Source: Phytophthora sp. 'mugwort'
Lineage: Eukaryota; Oomycota; Peronosporomycetes; Peronosporales; Peronosporaceae
Direction of reading: 5' to 3'
NCBI GenBank assembly: GCA_033558025.1
Contig: JAUCEF010000004.1
Span: 2,294,001-2,358,000 of the forward strand
DNA: 64,000 nucleotides
The notes beneath the pieces were generated by a model, which was not told the origin of the DNA, ran no database searches, and saw nothing but the letters and a program-made list of their open reading frames with translations. The first letter of the stretch is position 1, and every line of letters starts with the position of its first letter. Shown in pieces: positions 31,852 to 41,372 of this stretch. The translations under genes and the position numbers were made by a program.

Positions 31852-33201
31852 CAGAAGACTAGTGCCTGTCACTACTGTGGCGAGCACGGACATTGGATCG
31901 CCAAGTGTCCCGTGCGAATTCGCGAGAACGCGGAGCGGCAGAGGCCGCAACGAGCGAATATCGCGCAGAGTGAAGACGACTCTGGCGACTTCCTCTTCTC
32001 GGTTGGTGGTAACACGGGTGCCTCCAAGTCGAATGGAGTGTGGCTGGTCGACTCGGGTGCGACGCAGCACATGACGTACTCGAAGGAGTACATGAAGAAC
32101 TACAAGAAGATCTCTCCGGTGGGCGTGCATCTCGCGGACGACGGTGTGGTTCAGGCTGTGGGGACCGGCGACATTGTGATGTCGATGAAGACCCCGCGCG
32201 GCATGAAGAGGGGTGTACTCACGAACGCGTGGCACATTCCGAAGCTGTCACGCAACCTGTTTTCGGTTGGTCGGTTCTCCAAGGACGTCGGGCCAGTTAT
32301 CTTCGAGAGCGGCGGGTGCTTCGCTGAAACGAAGAGTCTCAAGTGGAAGCTCGGCACTCGTGAGGGCAAAGGGCTGTTCAAGCTGTGCATGACTCCGATG
32401 ATGCCTGACGAGGCCAATGCGGCAAGTTCGAAGGATCGCCAAGGGGACACCACGTCGTACCTCTGGCACCTTCGACTTGGTCACATCGGCTATGGCGGTC
32501 TAGACACCATCGTCAAGAAGGGCTACGGTGTTGGTATCGACATGGCGTCGGTGAAGCAGTGGGAGCTGTGCGACGGATGCTCACTCGGCAAACAAACGCG
32601 AGTGAGCTACATGAAGTCGTCGCCGAACCGTGCGAAGCAAGTGCTGGAGGTGGTTCACAGCGATGTGTGCGGCCCCATGCAGACGCCGACCTTTGGAGGC
32701 AAGCGCTATTTTGTCACGTTTATCGATGACAAGTCGCACTTCTGTGTGGTGTACTTGCTGCGGAACAAGTCCGAGGTGGCTGCCAAATTCGCTAAGTTTG
32801 TGGCGTTTGCTGAAACTCAGACCGGCAAGCGCGTGAAAACACTCCGGAGCGACAACGGCGGCGAGTACACTTCGGGTGAGATGGCCAAGTTCTGTGCGGA
32901 CCGTGGTATCATGCAGAAGTTCACGCCGCCATACACACCTCAGCTGAACGGAGTCGCCGAGCGCATGAACCGGACGTTGGTGGAGTGTGCGCGCTGCATG
33001 CTGGAACATGCTGGATTGCCCAAGACGTATTGGGGTGAAGCTGTCGTGACAGCTACGTTCCTCCGTAATCGGTGTCCGACGCGTGCCATCAACCACGACA
33101 AGTCGCCGCACCAAGTTTGGACAGGCAAGAAACCGCTGCTAGCGAACCTCAAGGTGTTCGGTTGCCACGCGTACGTGCAAGTGCCGAAGGAGAAGCGCAC
33201 C
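31852..33201 (+). pseudogene. pol: B2 knuckle-protease-integrase, array unit 3, split
   Basis: Open from the knuckle to KVFGCHAYVQVPKEKRT without the 1 bp deletion of units 1 and 2, and with WHIPKLSR, so it is the less derived unit. The integrase triad is complete. Cut at 33201 by the A1 element, which duplicates GCACC. The distal part is at 38272-38455. Confidence 0.85.
33197..33201. repeat. Target-site duplication GCACC, left
   Basis: Pairs with 38272-38276 around the A1 element. Confidence 0.85.
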
Positions 33202-33542
33202 TGATAAAGGTGTTGAGGTCTTGAAGCGAAGCTTGGACGGAGCGAAGGGAGTTCTGCACTTGTGTGCGGAGACCGGAGTGAAGACCACTTGAGCTGAAGA
33301 AGGAAGATTCGAAAGTGATTGATTTATCGGAGCTTACACTACCTAGTCTACCACATAAATATGCAGCCCTGCATCCAATCATTTGGTGCATCCAATCACC
33401 AACACTCCGCACTCGTCCAATCATCCTACTCGTCTAATCATCGGTTGCGTAAACAACGTACCGTAAACATCGCGGGATCGTGTTGGACCGGTTCGGGTTA
33501 ACCGGTTACTGGTACACAGTACCAAAACCTGCAACCCTCAAT
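33202..33542 (-). repeat. A LTR (3'), variant U5 end, 341 bp
   Basis: Inner part is standard A1. The outer plus-strand start is TGATAAAGGTGTTGAGGTCTT instead of TGATAAAAGGTATGG. The inner edge supplies the TGA stop of gag-pol (HACSH then TGA). Confidence 0.85.
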
Positions 33543-36064
33543 GCGAACACGCGTGGATTCCGAGGGACGCCGTCAGATCCGTGTGGCGCGGTCCTGGCAG
33601 TGCCTTGGTCATGATGTCCGCCAGCATGATAGAGGTCTCGCAGTACTCGAGCTTGACTTCGCCGCGCTTGACCTCATCACGGATGCGATGGTACTTGATG
33701 TCGATGTGCTTGGCGCGACCATGGTTCACTGGGTTCTTCGTCATCTTGATGCACGACTGGTTGTCTTCGCGGATCTTGAGCTCGGGTCCAGTCTCGTTGG
33801 CAGCCGCCAAAATCTCGCATAGCAGGCGATGAATCCACTTGCCTTCTTGGATCGCCAGACTGAGCGCGATGTATTCCGCCTCGCTCGTAGACAGCGAAAC
33901 ACTTGACTGCTTCTTGCTTCCCCAGCTCACTGGCGCACCCATCAGCATGAACGTGTAGCCGGAAGTCGACTTGCGGTCCGCGAGGTCGCCAGCCCAGTCC
34001 GCATCCGAATACCCACGAAAGTCGATCTTGTTGCCTGGCTTGAAACAGATTCCATGCGTCTTGGTGCCTTGTAGATAGCGAAAAATGCGCTTGACCGCAA
34101 CCCAGTGTTCCTCTTGGGGGTTCTCCATGAAACGCGATACATAGCCTACTGCGTACGCGATATCCGGGCGAGTAGCAGTCATCAAGTGCATGAGGGCACC
34201 CACAGCTTCGCGAAACGGAGCGTTCACCTTGGTCGCTGCGTCATTTGGAACCAGTCGAGTGCTCATGTCTACCGGACTCACCACAGCCTTGCACTCGTCC
34301 ATACCGAAACGCTTCAGGATATCATCCACATAACGCCGCTGGCACATCGTCACGCTGCCGTCCGGGCCATCCACCAGCTCGATTCCAAGGACGAACACAC
34401 ACTTGCCACTGTCAGTCATTTCGAAGCGTGTCTTGAGGTCGTTCTTCGTGCGTGAGATCAGCTCGGGTGAACTTCCGGTGACCAACACATCGTCCACGTA
34501 GACCAGCACGAGCACACAGTGGCCATCGACAACCTTGATGTAGAGGCACGGGTCGAAGGCTGAAACTTGAAAACCGATAGAACACACGAATTCGTCGAAG
34601 GTCTCGTTCCATACGCGCGAAGCTTGCTTGAGACCGTAAATCGCCTTCACCAATTCCAAGCAGTCGAAATCACCATCCAGCTCGACGCCTTCAGGAACCA
34701 CGCAGAACACCAACTCCTTCATGACGCCGTACAGAAATGCCGTTACCACGTCGAGTTGGTCGAGGGGCCAGTCGAAATACTTGGCGATCGCGATGACCAT
34801 GCGCAGCGTCACGTACTTGACCACGGGCGAGAACGTCTCCGTGTAGTCGATGCCGTACTTCTGCTTGAAACCCTTGGCCACCAGGCGCGCCTTGTACTTC
34901 TCGATCGATCCGTCGGCTTTGCGCTTAATCTTGAACACCCACTTGGTACCGATGGCGCGTTGTCCGCTGGGCAACTTGGCAGCACGAAACACACCACGAA
35001 GTCGCATCGACTTTAACTCAGCACGAACAGCCTTGCGCCAATGCACTTGATCAGGTCCGTTGACCGCTTCTTGGAATGTCGACGGCTCCGATAAGTCCAC
35101 GGCTGCTTCGACCGCGTTGGTACTTGCACGCCAAAACACAGATGGAGTCGATTCTTCATCTTGGTCTCCAGACTTTTCTTCTGCATCTGCGTCTGTTCGG
35201 TGCGAAGGGGAGTCGTTCGGTGCACTTGCTTCTTCCAGTCCAGGTCGATGACGCACAGCGCGCGGTCTTCTGGCAGCTTCATCTTCGTCACTCGGGCGGC
35301 TCTTGCGCTTCCCTGCCTGTTTGTACTCCGTCTGGCGCGGGCCATCATCGTCGATGTCGAGCGAGTCGAAGTCCAGGTCGTCGACATCTTCATCGGAAAT
35401 CGTCGGTGAACATCCAAGGGTCGACTCATCGAAGTTGACATCGCGACTGATAACCACCTGCCCCGCCTCGATGTCATAAAGTCGATACGCCTTGGACACT
35501 TCTTCGTAGCCCAGAAACAATCCGGCGCGAGCCTTGGGATCCCACTTGAGTCGCTTCTCCTTCGGAGTTAGGATGTACGTACAGCCGAAAGCACGCATGT
35601 GCTTCACACTCGGCTTGGAGTTGTAAACGATCTCGAACGGAGTCTTGTGCTCGATCTTGGGTGACGGCAGGCGGTTCTTCACATAGATGGCCGTCATCGC
35701 CGCCTCAGCCCAGAAACACTTGTCCAGCTTGGCGTGGTGCAGCATGCTGCGGCCGATCGTGACGATAGTTCGGATAGCTCGCTCTGCCGTGCCGTTGGTC
35801 TGGTGCGCGTACGGAACCGTGGTTTGCTGCTCGATGCCTTCGTCTTCGTAAAAATCCTTGAGCGAGTTAGTCGCAAACTCACGAGCTCCGTCGTGCCGCA
35901 CAAACTTGACCTTCTTGCCGAATTGCGTCTGCACCTTCATGATGTATGTCTTGATGCAGTCTTCACTTTCCGACTTGGCACGCAGACAGAAACCCTTCAT
36001 GCATCCGCTGGCTTCGTCCACGATCAGGAGCAGATACTTGCTGCCGCCAAGCGAGTTTTCCTCC
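33538..36064 (-). pseudogene. pol: A1 integrase C-half, RT and RNase H (distal exon of split gag-pol)
   Basis: Open from [13 protein letters not shown] to the stop at 33538-33540. The integrase second Asp is intact (35890-35892, VRHDGAREF) with Glu in NGTAERA, followed by the acidic linker, RT (GTKWVFKIKRK, LVYVDDVLV) and RNase H of the native A type (YSDADWAGD, STSGYTFMLMG, STSEAEYIAL, REDNQSCI, GRAKHIDIKYHRIRDE). It ends IHACSH, with TGA provided by the first bases of the LTR. Together with 36408-37923 it would form one in-frame polyprotein of about 1345 residues; only the 343 bp solo LTR separates them. Confidence 0.9.
36060..36064. repeat. Target-site duplication CCTCC, left
   Basis: Pairs with 36408-36412 around the solo LTR. 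Confidence 0.85.
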
Positions 36065-36407
36065 TGATAAAAGGTATGGATCTTGATAAGTGAAGCTTGG
36101 ACGGAGCGAAGGGAGTTCTGCACTTGGGTGCGAGGACCGGAGTGAAGACCACTTGAGCTGAAGAAGGAAGATTCGAAAGTGATTGATTTATCGGAGCTTA
36201 CACTACCTAGTCTACCACATAGATATGCAGCCCTGCATCCAATCATTTGGTGCATCCAATCACCAACACTCCGCACTCGTCCAATCATCCTACTCGTCTA
36301 ATCATCGGTTGCGTAAACAACGTACCGTAAACATCGCGGGATCGTGTTGGACCGGTTCGGGTTAACCGGTTACTGGTACACAGTACCAAAACCTGCAACC
36401 CTCAATA
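36065..36407 (-). repeat. Solo A LTR, 343 bp, in integrase
   Basis: Flanked by CCTCC on both sides. It fixes family A LTR ends as TATTGAGGG and TTTATCA. Probably left by recombination between the two LTRs of a full insertion. Confidence 0.9.
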
Positions 36408-36412
36408 CCTCC
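36408..36412. repeat. Target-site duplication CCTCC, right
   Basis: Partner of 36060-36064. Confidence 0.85.
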
Positions 36413-37923
36413 ATGGGTCCGCAGATGTCAAAGTGGAGCAGCTCAAATGTGTCGTAGCGACGCTTGTCACGGTTGCTTGGGAATGGTTTTTGGACCATTT
36501 TGCCTTGCTGGCAACCACGACACACACTTGGTCCACTCGACTTGGAAGGTGCTTTCGCGTCCTTGATCATCTTGGTGTCGACCATCTTGCGAAGAACCTC
36601 GACTGGAGCGTGACCCATACACGCGTGCAAATCGACCGTCCTTCCACTTGTCGCCGCATTTGCCGATCGCTGAGGTGTGCGAAGCCAGTAGAGTCCATCC
36701 ACGAGATCCGCCGTCGCCACCACTTGATTCGAGTCCTTGCGCGAAACGTGCATCTCAGTGCCGTCAAATACCACTTGGAACTTGCCATGCTTGTTTATCT
36801 GCGGCACCGAAAGCAGATTCTTGCTCATATTTGGCACGTAAAGTGCGTTCTTGATCTCGATCTCGCGCTCGTCGCCGTTAGGCAGGACCACTCTTTCCAC
36901 GATGGTCCCCACACCCTTGATGGCAGCCTTGTTGCCATCGGCCACCGAAAGTTCGCCTTCATTTCGCTCGATCAAATTGGCGAACTTGGACTTGTCGTTG
37001 CAAATATGGTGCGTGGCACCGCTGTCGACCGCCCACATCCCGGACACATCCTTGTCCGTCGAAACTCCACATTCCAGGGAAACCGCGAACGCCACTCGAT
37101 CGTAGTCGTTGTCGTAGCCGTCGCTGTCGTTTCTCCACTGGATGTTGTTGGCCCCGCGTCCACGGCCGTTGCCGCCGCGTCTTGGCCCTCGGTTCTCGTC
37201 CTTCTGCTTGGTCCAGTACTTGTCAATGACATGCCCCAATTTACCGCAGTACGTGCATTGGCGAGGCTCACGGTCGGTGTTGAACGCCTTGGCCGCGTTC
37301 TCAGTCTTCACCGTCGCCGTCTTCTCGCCTTGTCGCTTGATGTGCTCGTTCGTGAGCACCTTCACAACGTCTTGCGACCGCAGTTCAGCGCTGCTCATCT
37401 CCAAGTTCAGCACGACGTTCTCGTAGCTCTTGGGGAGACTGCGCAGCAAGCAGATCGCCACGTCCTCGTCCTCCATCTTGGCGCCGATGCTGCTGAGCTT
37501 GGCGCTGATGTTCAGGACATCATTGCAATGATGCAACACATTGCCGCCTTCCGACATCTCCATGCTGAAGAGCTGTCGCTTGAGGTAGATGCGACCAGCC
37601 TTCTGCGATCCACCGTACAGCGTCTTCAAGCGCGTCCACGCGATCCATGCTTCCTCGCAGTCATCGACCACATGATGGTAGTCGGCGTCCATGTGAAGCA
37701 ACATCAGTCCAAAAGCGATGTTGCTCGACTTGACATACTCGTCCTTGGCCCGGGAGTCCGTGAAGCTTGGCGTCGTCTCCCTGTTCACGACATGCCACGT
37801 CGACTTGGTCAGGAACACGCCACGCATGTAGCGGTTCCACGTCGCGTAGTTGTCTCCGTTGAACTTGTCGATGGAGACCTTGGTCGAGACGTCTTGGGCA
37901 GAGGACATGATGCTTGGGCTCAT
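36408..37923 (-). pseudogene. gag-pol: A1 gag, protease, integrase N-half (proximal exon of split gag-pol)
   Basis: ATG at 37923 in the primer site; starts [10 protein letters not shown]. Gag core, knuckle, protease [10 protein letters not shown] and integrase HACMGH...CRGC form one frame. There is no TTAT insertion ([13 protein letters not shown] intact), unlike the copies at 8276, U1, U2 and U3. The last zinc-binding Cys of the knuckle is Tyr ([14 protein letters not shown], codon near 37215-37217), which should impair RNA packaging. The frame enters the solo LTR after GPME. Confidence 0.9.
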
Positions 37924-37927
37924 AACC
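37913..37927 (-). promoter_or_regulatory. Primer-binding site of A1 element
   Basis: 15 nt identical to other copies; gag ATG 37921-37923. Confidence 0.75.
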
Positions 37928-38271
37928 TGATAAAAGGTATGGATCTTGATAAGTGAAGCTTGGACGGAGCGAAGGGAGTTCTGCACTTGAGTGCGAGGAC
38001 CGGAGTGAATACCACTTGAGCTGAAGAAGGAAGATTCGAAAGTGATTGATTTATCGGAGCTTACACTACCTAGTCTACCACATAGATATGCAGCCCTGCA
38101 TCCAATCATTTGGTGCATCCAATCACCAACACTCCGCACTCGTCCAATCATCCTACTCGTCTAATCATCGGTTGCGTAAACAACGTACCGTAAACATCGC
38201 GGGATCGTGTTGGACCGGTTCGGGTTAACCGGTTACTGGTACACAGTACCAAAACCCGGCAACCCTCAATA
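37928..38271 (-). repeat. A1 LTR (5'), 344 bp
   Basis: Standard A1 LTR, followed by the target duplication GCACC (38272-38276). Confidence 0.9.
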
Positions 38272-38455
38272 GCACCAAGTTTGACGCTCGGTCGGTGCGC
38301 TGTCGGTTCCTGGGATACTCGGAGCATGAGAAAGCGTATCGTTTCGAAGAGATCAAGAGCGGTCGCGTGCTGGTGAGCCGCGACGCGCAGTTTATGGAAG
38401 ACGTCTTCGACAGTGGGAGACGTGACTACCATCAGAGGGAGGTGGTGGTCATTCA
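38272..38455 (+). pseudogene. pol: B2 integrase C-terminal remainder of array unit 3
   Basis: Continues the unit cut at 33201 (TKFDARSVRCRFLGYSEHEKAY, FMEDVFDSGRRDYHQREVVVIH) and ends at GTCATTCA against the LTR at 38456, the same join as in units 1 and 2. The frame reads into the LTR-encoded VVKETSRPAAVYR. Confidence 0.85.
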
Positions 38456-38809
38456 TGTTGTCAAGGAGACGTCTCGACCAGCTGCTGTATACCGGTAGGA
38501 TACCAGTATGACCTTCACTCAGTGGCACCGCAATCATCCTGTGATTACGAGACGAAGATTACGTCACGGTGTTTATGGGACGGTGTTTACGCCACGGACG
38601 ATTACGCCATGGGTGGGTACAAGATTGTGGGTACATGATGGGCTCTACGTGGCACTCCCTGATTGGCTGAAGTAACCCAGTATCCAGTAGAGAATCCAGT
38701 AGAGTGTACCCAGTAGGTAGAACTGTAGGCTTAGAGGTAGCAAGGAGTTTGCGAACTAAGGACCTAAATCAATCACTTTGCATTTTGCCATCAAGTGACC
38801 AAGCCTTTT
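38456..38809 (+). repeat. B2-type LTR, 354 bp
   Basis: Fourth LTR of the array series and the only one there followed by a primer site. Contains TTACGTCAC and the Inr+FPR-like block. Confidence 0.9.
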
Positions 38810-38824
38810 GGTTATGAACCCAAG
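38810..38824 (+). promoter_or_regulatory. Primer-binding site, one mismatch
   Basis: GGTTATGAACCCAAG: the only one of 12 sites that differs (G to A after ATG). It would weaken pairing with the tRNA and changes the second residue from Ser to Asn. Confidence 0.7.
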
Positions 38825-39854
38825 CCCCGTCTTCCCTGACCAAGACCAAGACCCCGACTACGCCTTCGCCATGGACGCCACGCCGCCTTCTGCCTTCCGC
38901 ATCAACAAGTTCGACGGAGCTAACTTCCACACGTGGAAGTTCAAGATGCAGATGGTGCTCGAGGAGCGCGAACTGTGGGAAGTGACAAGTGGGGAAGTGA
39001 AGCTGGAGCACTGCCAGACTGCGGCGGATCAAGCGCTCTTTCGGAAGAAGTCGCGCAAGGCGCTGGCGATGATCTGTCTCGCGATGGAGGATTCGCAGCT
39101 GCCGCTGGTTCGCTCGGCGAGTGGCGCGCATGATGCATGGTCAAGACTGGAAGGACACTTCGAGAAGAAGAGTTTGGCCAACAAGCTCTTTCTTCGTCGA
39201 CGTTTCTTCACGCTCATGATGGAGGAAGGTGATGATGTGCTTCAACACCTCAACAAGCTCAAGACTCTGGCGGAACAGCTCGACGCGGTCGGCGCTCCGG
39301 TCAGCGAGAACGACTTGGTAATCACGCTTCTCGGGAGCCTGAGCGAGTCGTATCAGTTCCTGATCACGGCGTTGGAGTCAAGATCCGACACGCTGACGTG
39401 GGAGCTGGTGACGTCTCGGCTGCTACATGAAGACATGAAGCGCAAGGAGCAGGGTGGCGATGGAGATGGCGCCGCGCCTGGCCAGGCGTTCATGATGAGG
39501 GACAACAAGCATAAGGGCCGACCGTCGAAGAAGAACGGTGCGTGCCACAACTGCGGCAAGCATGGACATTGGATCGCGGAGTGTCCTTCGCGGATCCATG
39601 ACAACACGGAACGGCAGCGCTCGCAGCGTGCCAACGTCGCGCTTGAGGACGACTCTGGCGACTATCTCTTCTTCGTCGACGGCGATGGCGATGCGGCCAT
39701 GGCAGCGTCGGCGAGTGGCACATGGCTGGTCGACTCGGGTGCGACGCAGCACATGGCGCACTCCAAGAAGTTCATGAGAAACTACAAGGCCTTCACTCCG
39801 GTCGACGTGCGTCTCGCAGACGACGGTGTGGTTCAAGCAGCGGCGACATTGTGA
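38814..39854 (+). pseudogene. gag: B1 gag and protease start (plus strand copy)
   Basis: ATG in the primer site. Gag (KFDGANFHTWKFKMQMVL), knuckle CHNCGKHGHWIAEC, protease WLVDSGATQHM. Frame ends VRLADDGVVQAAATL at TGA 39852-39854 because of the same 7 bp deletion as the other B1 copies. Very close to the minus-strand gag at 44421-45452; shares ASVSEND-type variants (VSENDLVITLLG) that the copy at 23560 lacks. Confidence 0.9.
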
Positions 39855-41059
39855 TGGAGATGAAGACGCCTCGTGGCATCAAGAAGGGTGTGCTCACGAA
39901 CGTGTGGCACATTCCCAAGCTAACGCGCAACCTCTTCTCGATCGGGCGCTTCACCAAGGACGTCGGATCAGTGACCTTCGACAGCGACGGATGCTTCATC
40001 GCGCTGAAGGGGATGAAGTGCACGATAGGTGCGCGTGAGGGCAAGCTGTTCAAGCTGTGCATGACGCCCGTGCGCCTGGACGAAGCGAATTCGGCGAGTC
40101 CGAACGGGAGCCAAGGGGACACCAAGTCGTACCTCTGGCACCTTCGACTAGGCCACATCGGTCACGTTGGGCTCGACGCCATCGTCAAGAAGAAGCTCAG
40201 CGTCGGCATTGACCTCGGGTCCGCGAGCAAGTGGGAGACGTGCGACGGATGCGCGCTCGGCAAGCAGACGCGATTGAGTTTCGAATCGACATCGCCCAAG
40301 CGTGCCAATGAACTACTGGAGGTTGTGCACAGTGACGTATGCGGGCCCATGCGCACGCCGACGTTTGGCGGCAAGCGCTACTTCGTCACCTTTATCGACG
40401 ACAAGTCGCGCTACTGCGTGGTGTACCTGGTGAAGAACAAGTGGGAGGTGGCCGACAAGTTCGCGCACTTTGTGGCGTTTGCGGAAACACAGACCGGCAA
40501 GCGCGTCAAGGAGCTTCGCAGTGACAACGGTGGTGAGTACAAATCCGACAAAATGGCCAAGTTTTGCAGCAAGCGCGGCATCGTGCAGAAGTTCACGCCG
40601 CCATACACGCCGCAGCTCAACGGAATTGCGGAGCGCATAAACCGGACGCTAGTTGAATGCGCGCGGTGCATGCTGGAGCACGCGAGTCTGTCCAAGGCAT
40701 ACTGGGGCGAAGCAGTCATGACGGCTATGTTCCTGCGCAACCGCTGTCCGACACATGCGCTTGACAACGATAAGTCTCCGTACGAGTTGTGGACTGCCAA
40801 GAAACCATTGCTGGCCAACCTCAAAGTCTTCGGTTGCCACGCCTACGTGCATGTGGCGAAAGAGAAGCGAACCAAGCTGGATGCGCGATCGGTGCGATGC
40901 AGGTTCCTGGGGTACTCGGACCACGAGAAAGCGTATCGGTTCGAGGAGATCGAGAGTGGTCGCGTGCTGGTGAGCCGCGATGCACAGTTCATGGAAGACG
41001 TCTTCGACGGTGGAAGACGCGACTACAAACCCAAGGAGGCGCTGGTGGACCTTCAAGAT
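39838..41059 (+). pseudogene. pol: B1 integrase, truncated
   Basis: The frame after the deletion reads GDIVMEMKTPRGIKKGVL, zinc residues WHLRLGH...CDGC and DD35E in HSDVCGPM, LRSDNGGEY and NGIAERINR. It ends in the linker (EALVDLQD) at the junction with the opposite-strand LTR. No internal stop. RT and RNase H are missing; no continuation with the flank AAGAT was found. Confidence 0.85.
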
Positions 41060-41372
41060 AAAAGGCTTGGTCACTTGATGGCAAAATGCAAAGTGATTGA
41101 TTTAGGTCCTTAGTTCGCAAACTCCTTGCTACCTCTAAGCCTACAGTTCTACCTACTGGGTACACTCTACTGGATTCTCTACTGGATACTGAGCTACTTC
41201 AGCCAATCGCAGAGCGCCACGTCGATGCCCATCTTGTACCCACAATCTTGTACCCACGTGCATCGTAATCATCGTCCCGTAATCGCCGGAGTGATTGAGG
41301 TGCCACTGAGTGAAGGTCATACCGGTATCCTACCGGTATACAGCAGCTGCTCGAGGCGTCTCCTTGACAACA
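41060..41372 (-). repeat. B1 LTR, 313 bp
   Basis: Minus strand TGTTGTCAAGG to CCTTTT, inserted after CAAGAT of the plus-strand B1 integrase. Confidence 0.9.

Larger units (their letters stand above)
33202..38271 (-). mobile_element. Complete A1 copia element with a solo LTR inside
   Basis: 3' LTR 33202-33542, internal region, primer site, 5' LTR 37928-38271, flanked by GCACC. Without the nested LTR and one copy of its duplication the element would be about 4.7 kb. Its gag-pol frame has no stop or frameshift apart from the nested LTR. It is the best preserved family A copy here. Confidence 0.9.
27734..38455 (+). mobile_element. B2 tandem array: three LTR+internal units
   Basis: Unit = 354 bp LTR + 1528 bp internal (knuckle, protease, integrase). 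Starts at 27734, 29616, 31498, exact period 1882 bp. Each unit has the same two abnormal joins: LTR end CCTTTT fused to CAGAAGACT inside gag, and internal end GTCATTCA fused to the next LTR. The third unit is split by the A1 element at 33202-38271 and resumes at 38272-38455. Gag start, RT, RNase H and primer sites are absent from all units. Confidence 0.9.
38456..41059 (+). mobile_element. Truncated B element: B2-type LTR with B1 gag and integrase
   Basis: LTR 38456-38809 is of the 354 bp B2 kind, but the body is B1 (gag MNPSPVFPDQDQ, 7 bp deletion after protease). Cut at 41059 in the acidic linker by the B1 LTR at 41060 on the opposite strand (flank AAGAT 41055-41059). Confidence 0.85.

Noticed and set aside
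27734..33201. CRISPR-like or satellite array
   Set aside because: The 1882 bp period consists of an LTR plus a copia internal fragment; no short spaced repeats occur, and the genome is eukaryotic.
36433..37956. 507-codon open frame on the plus strand opposite A1 gag-integrase (similar frames at 14351-15343, 17560-18540, 25536-26486)
   Set aside because: Antisense to gag in every copy, with low-complexity Val/Arg/His composition and no domain; explained by codon bias of the GC-rich sense frame.
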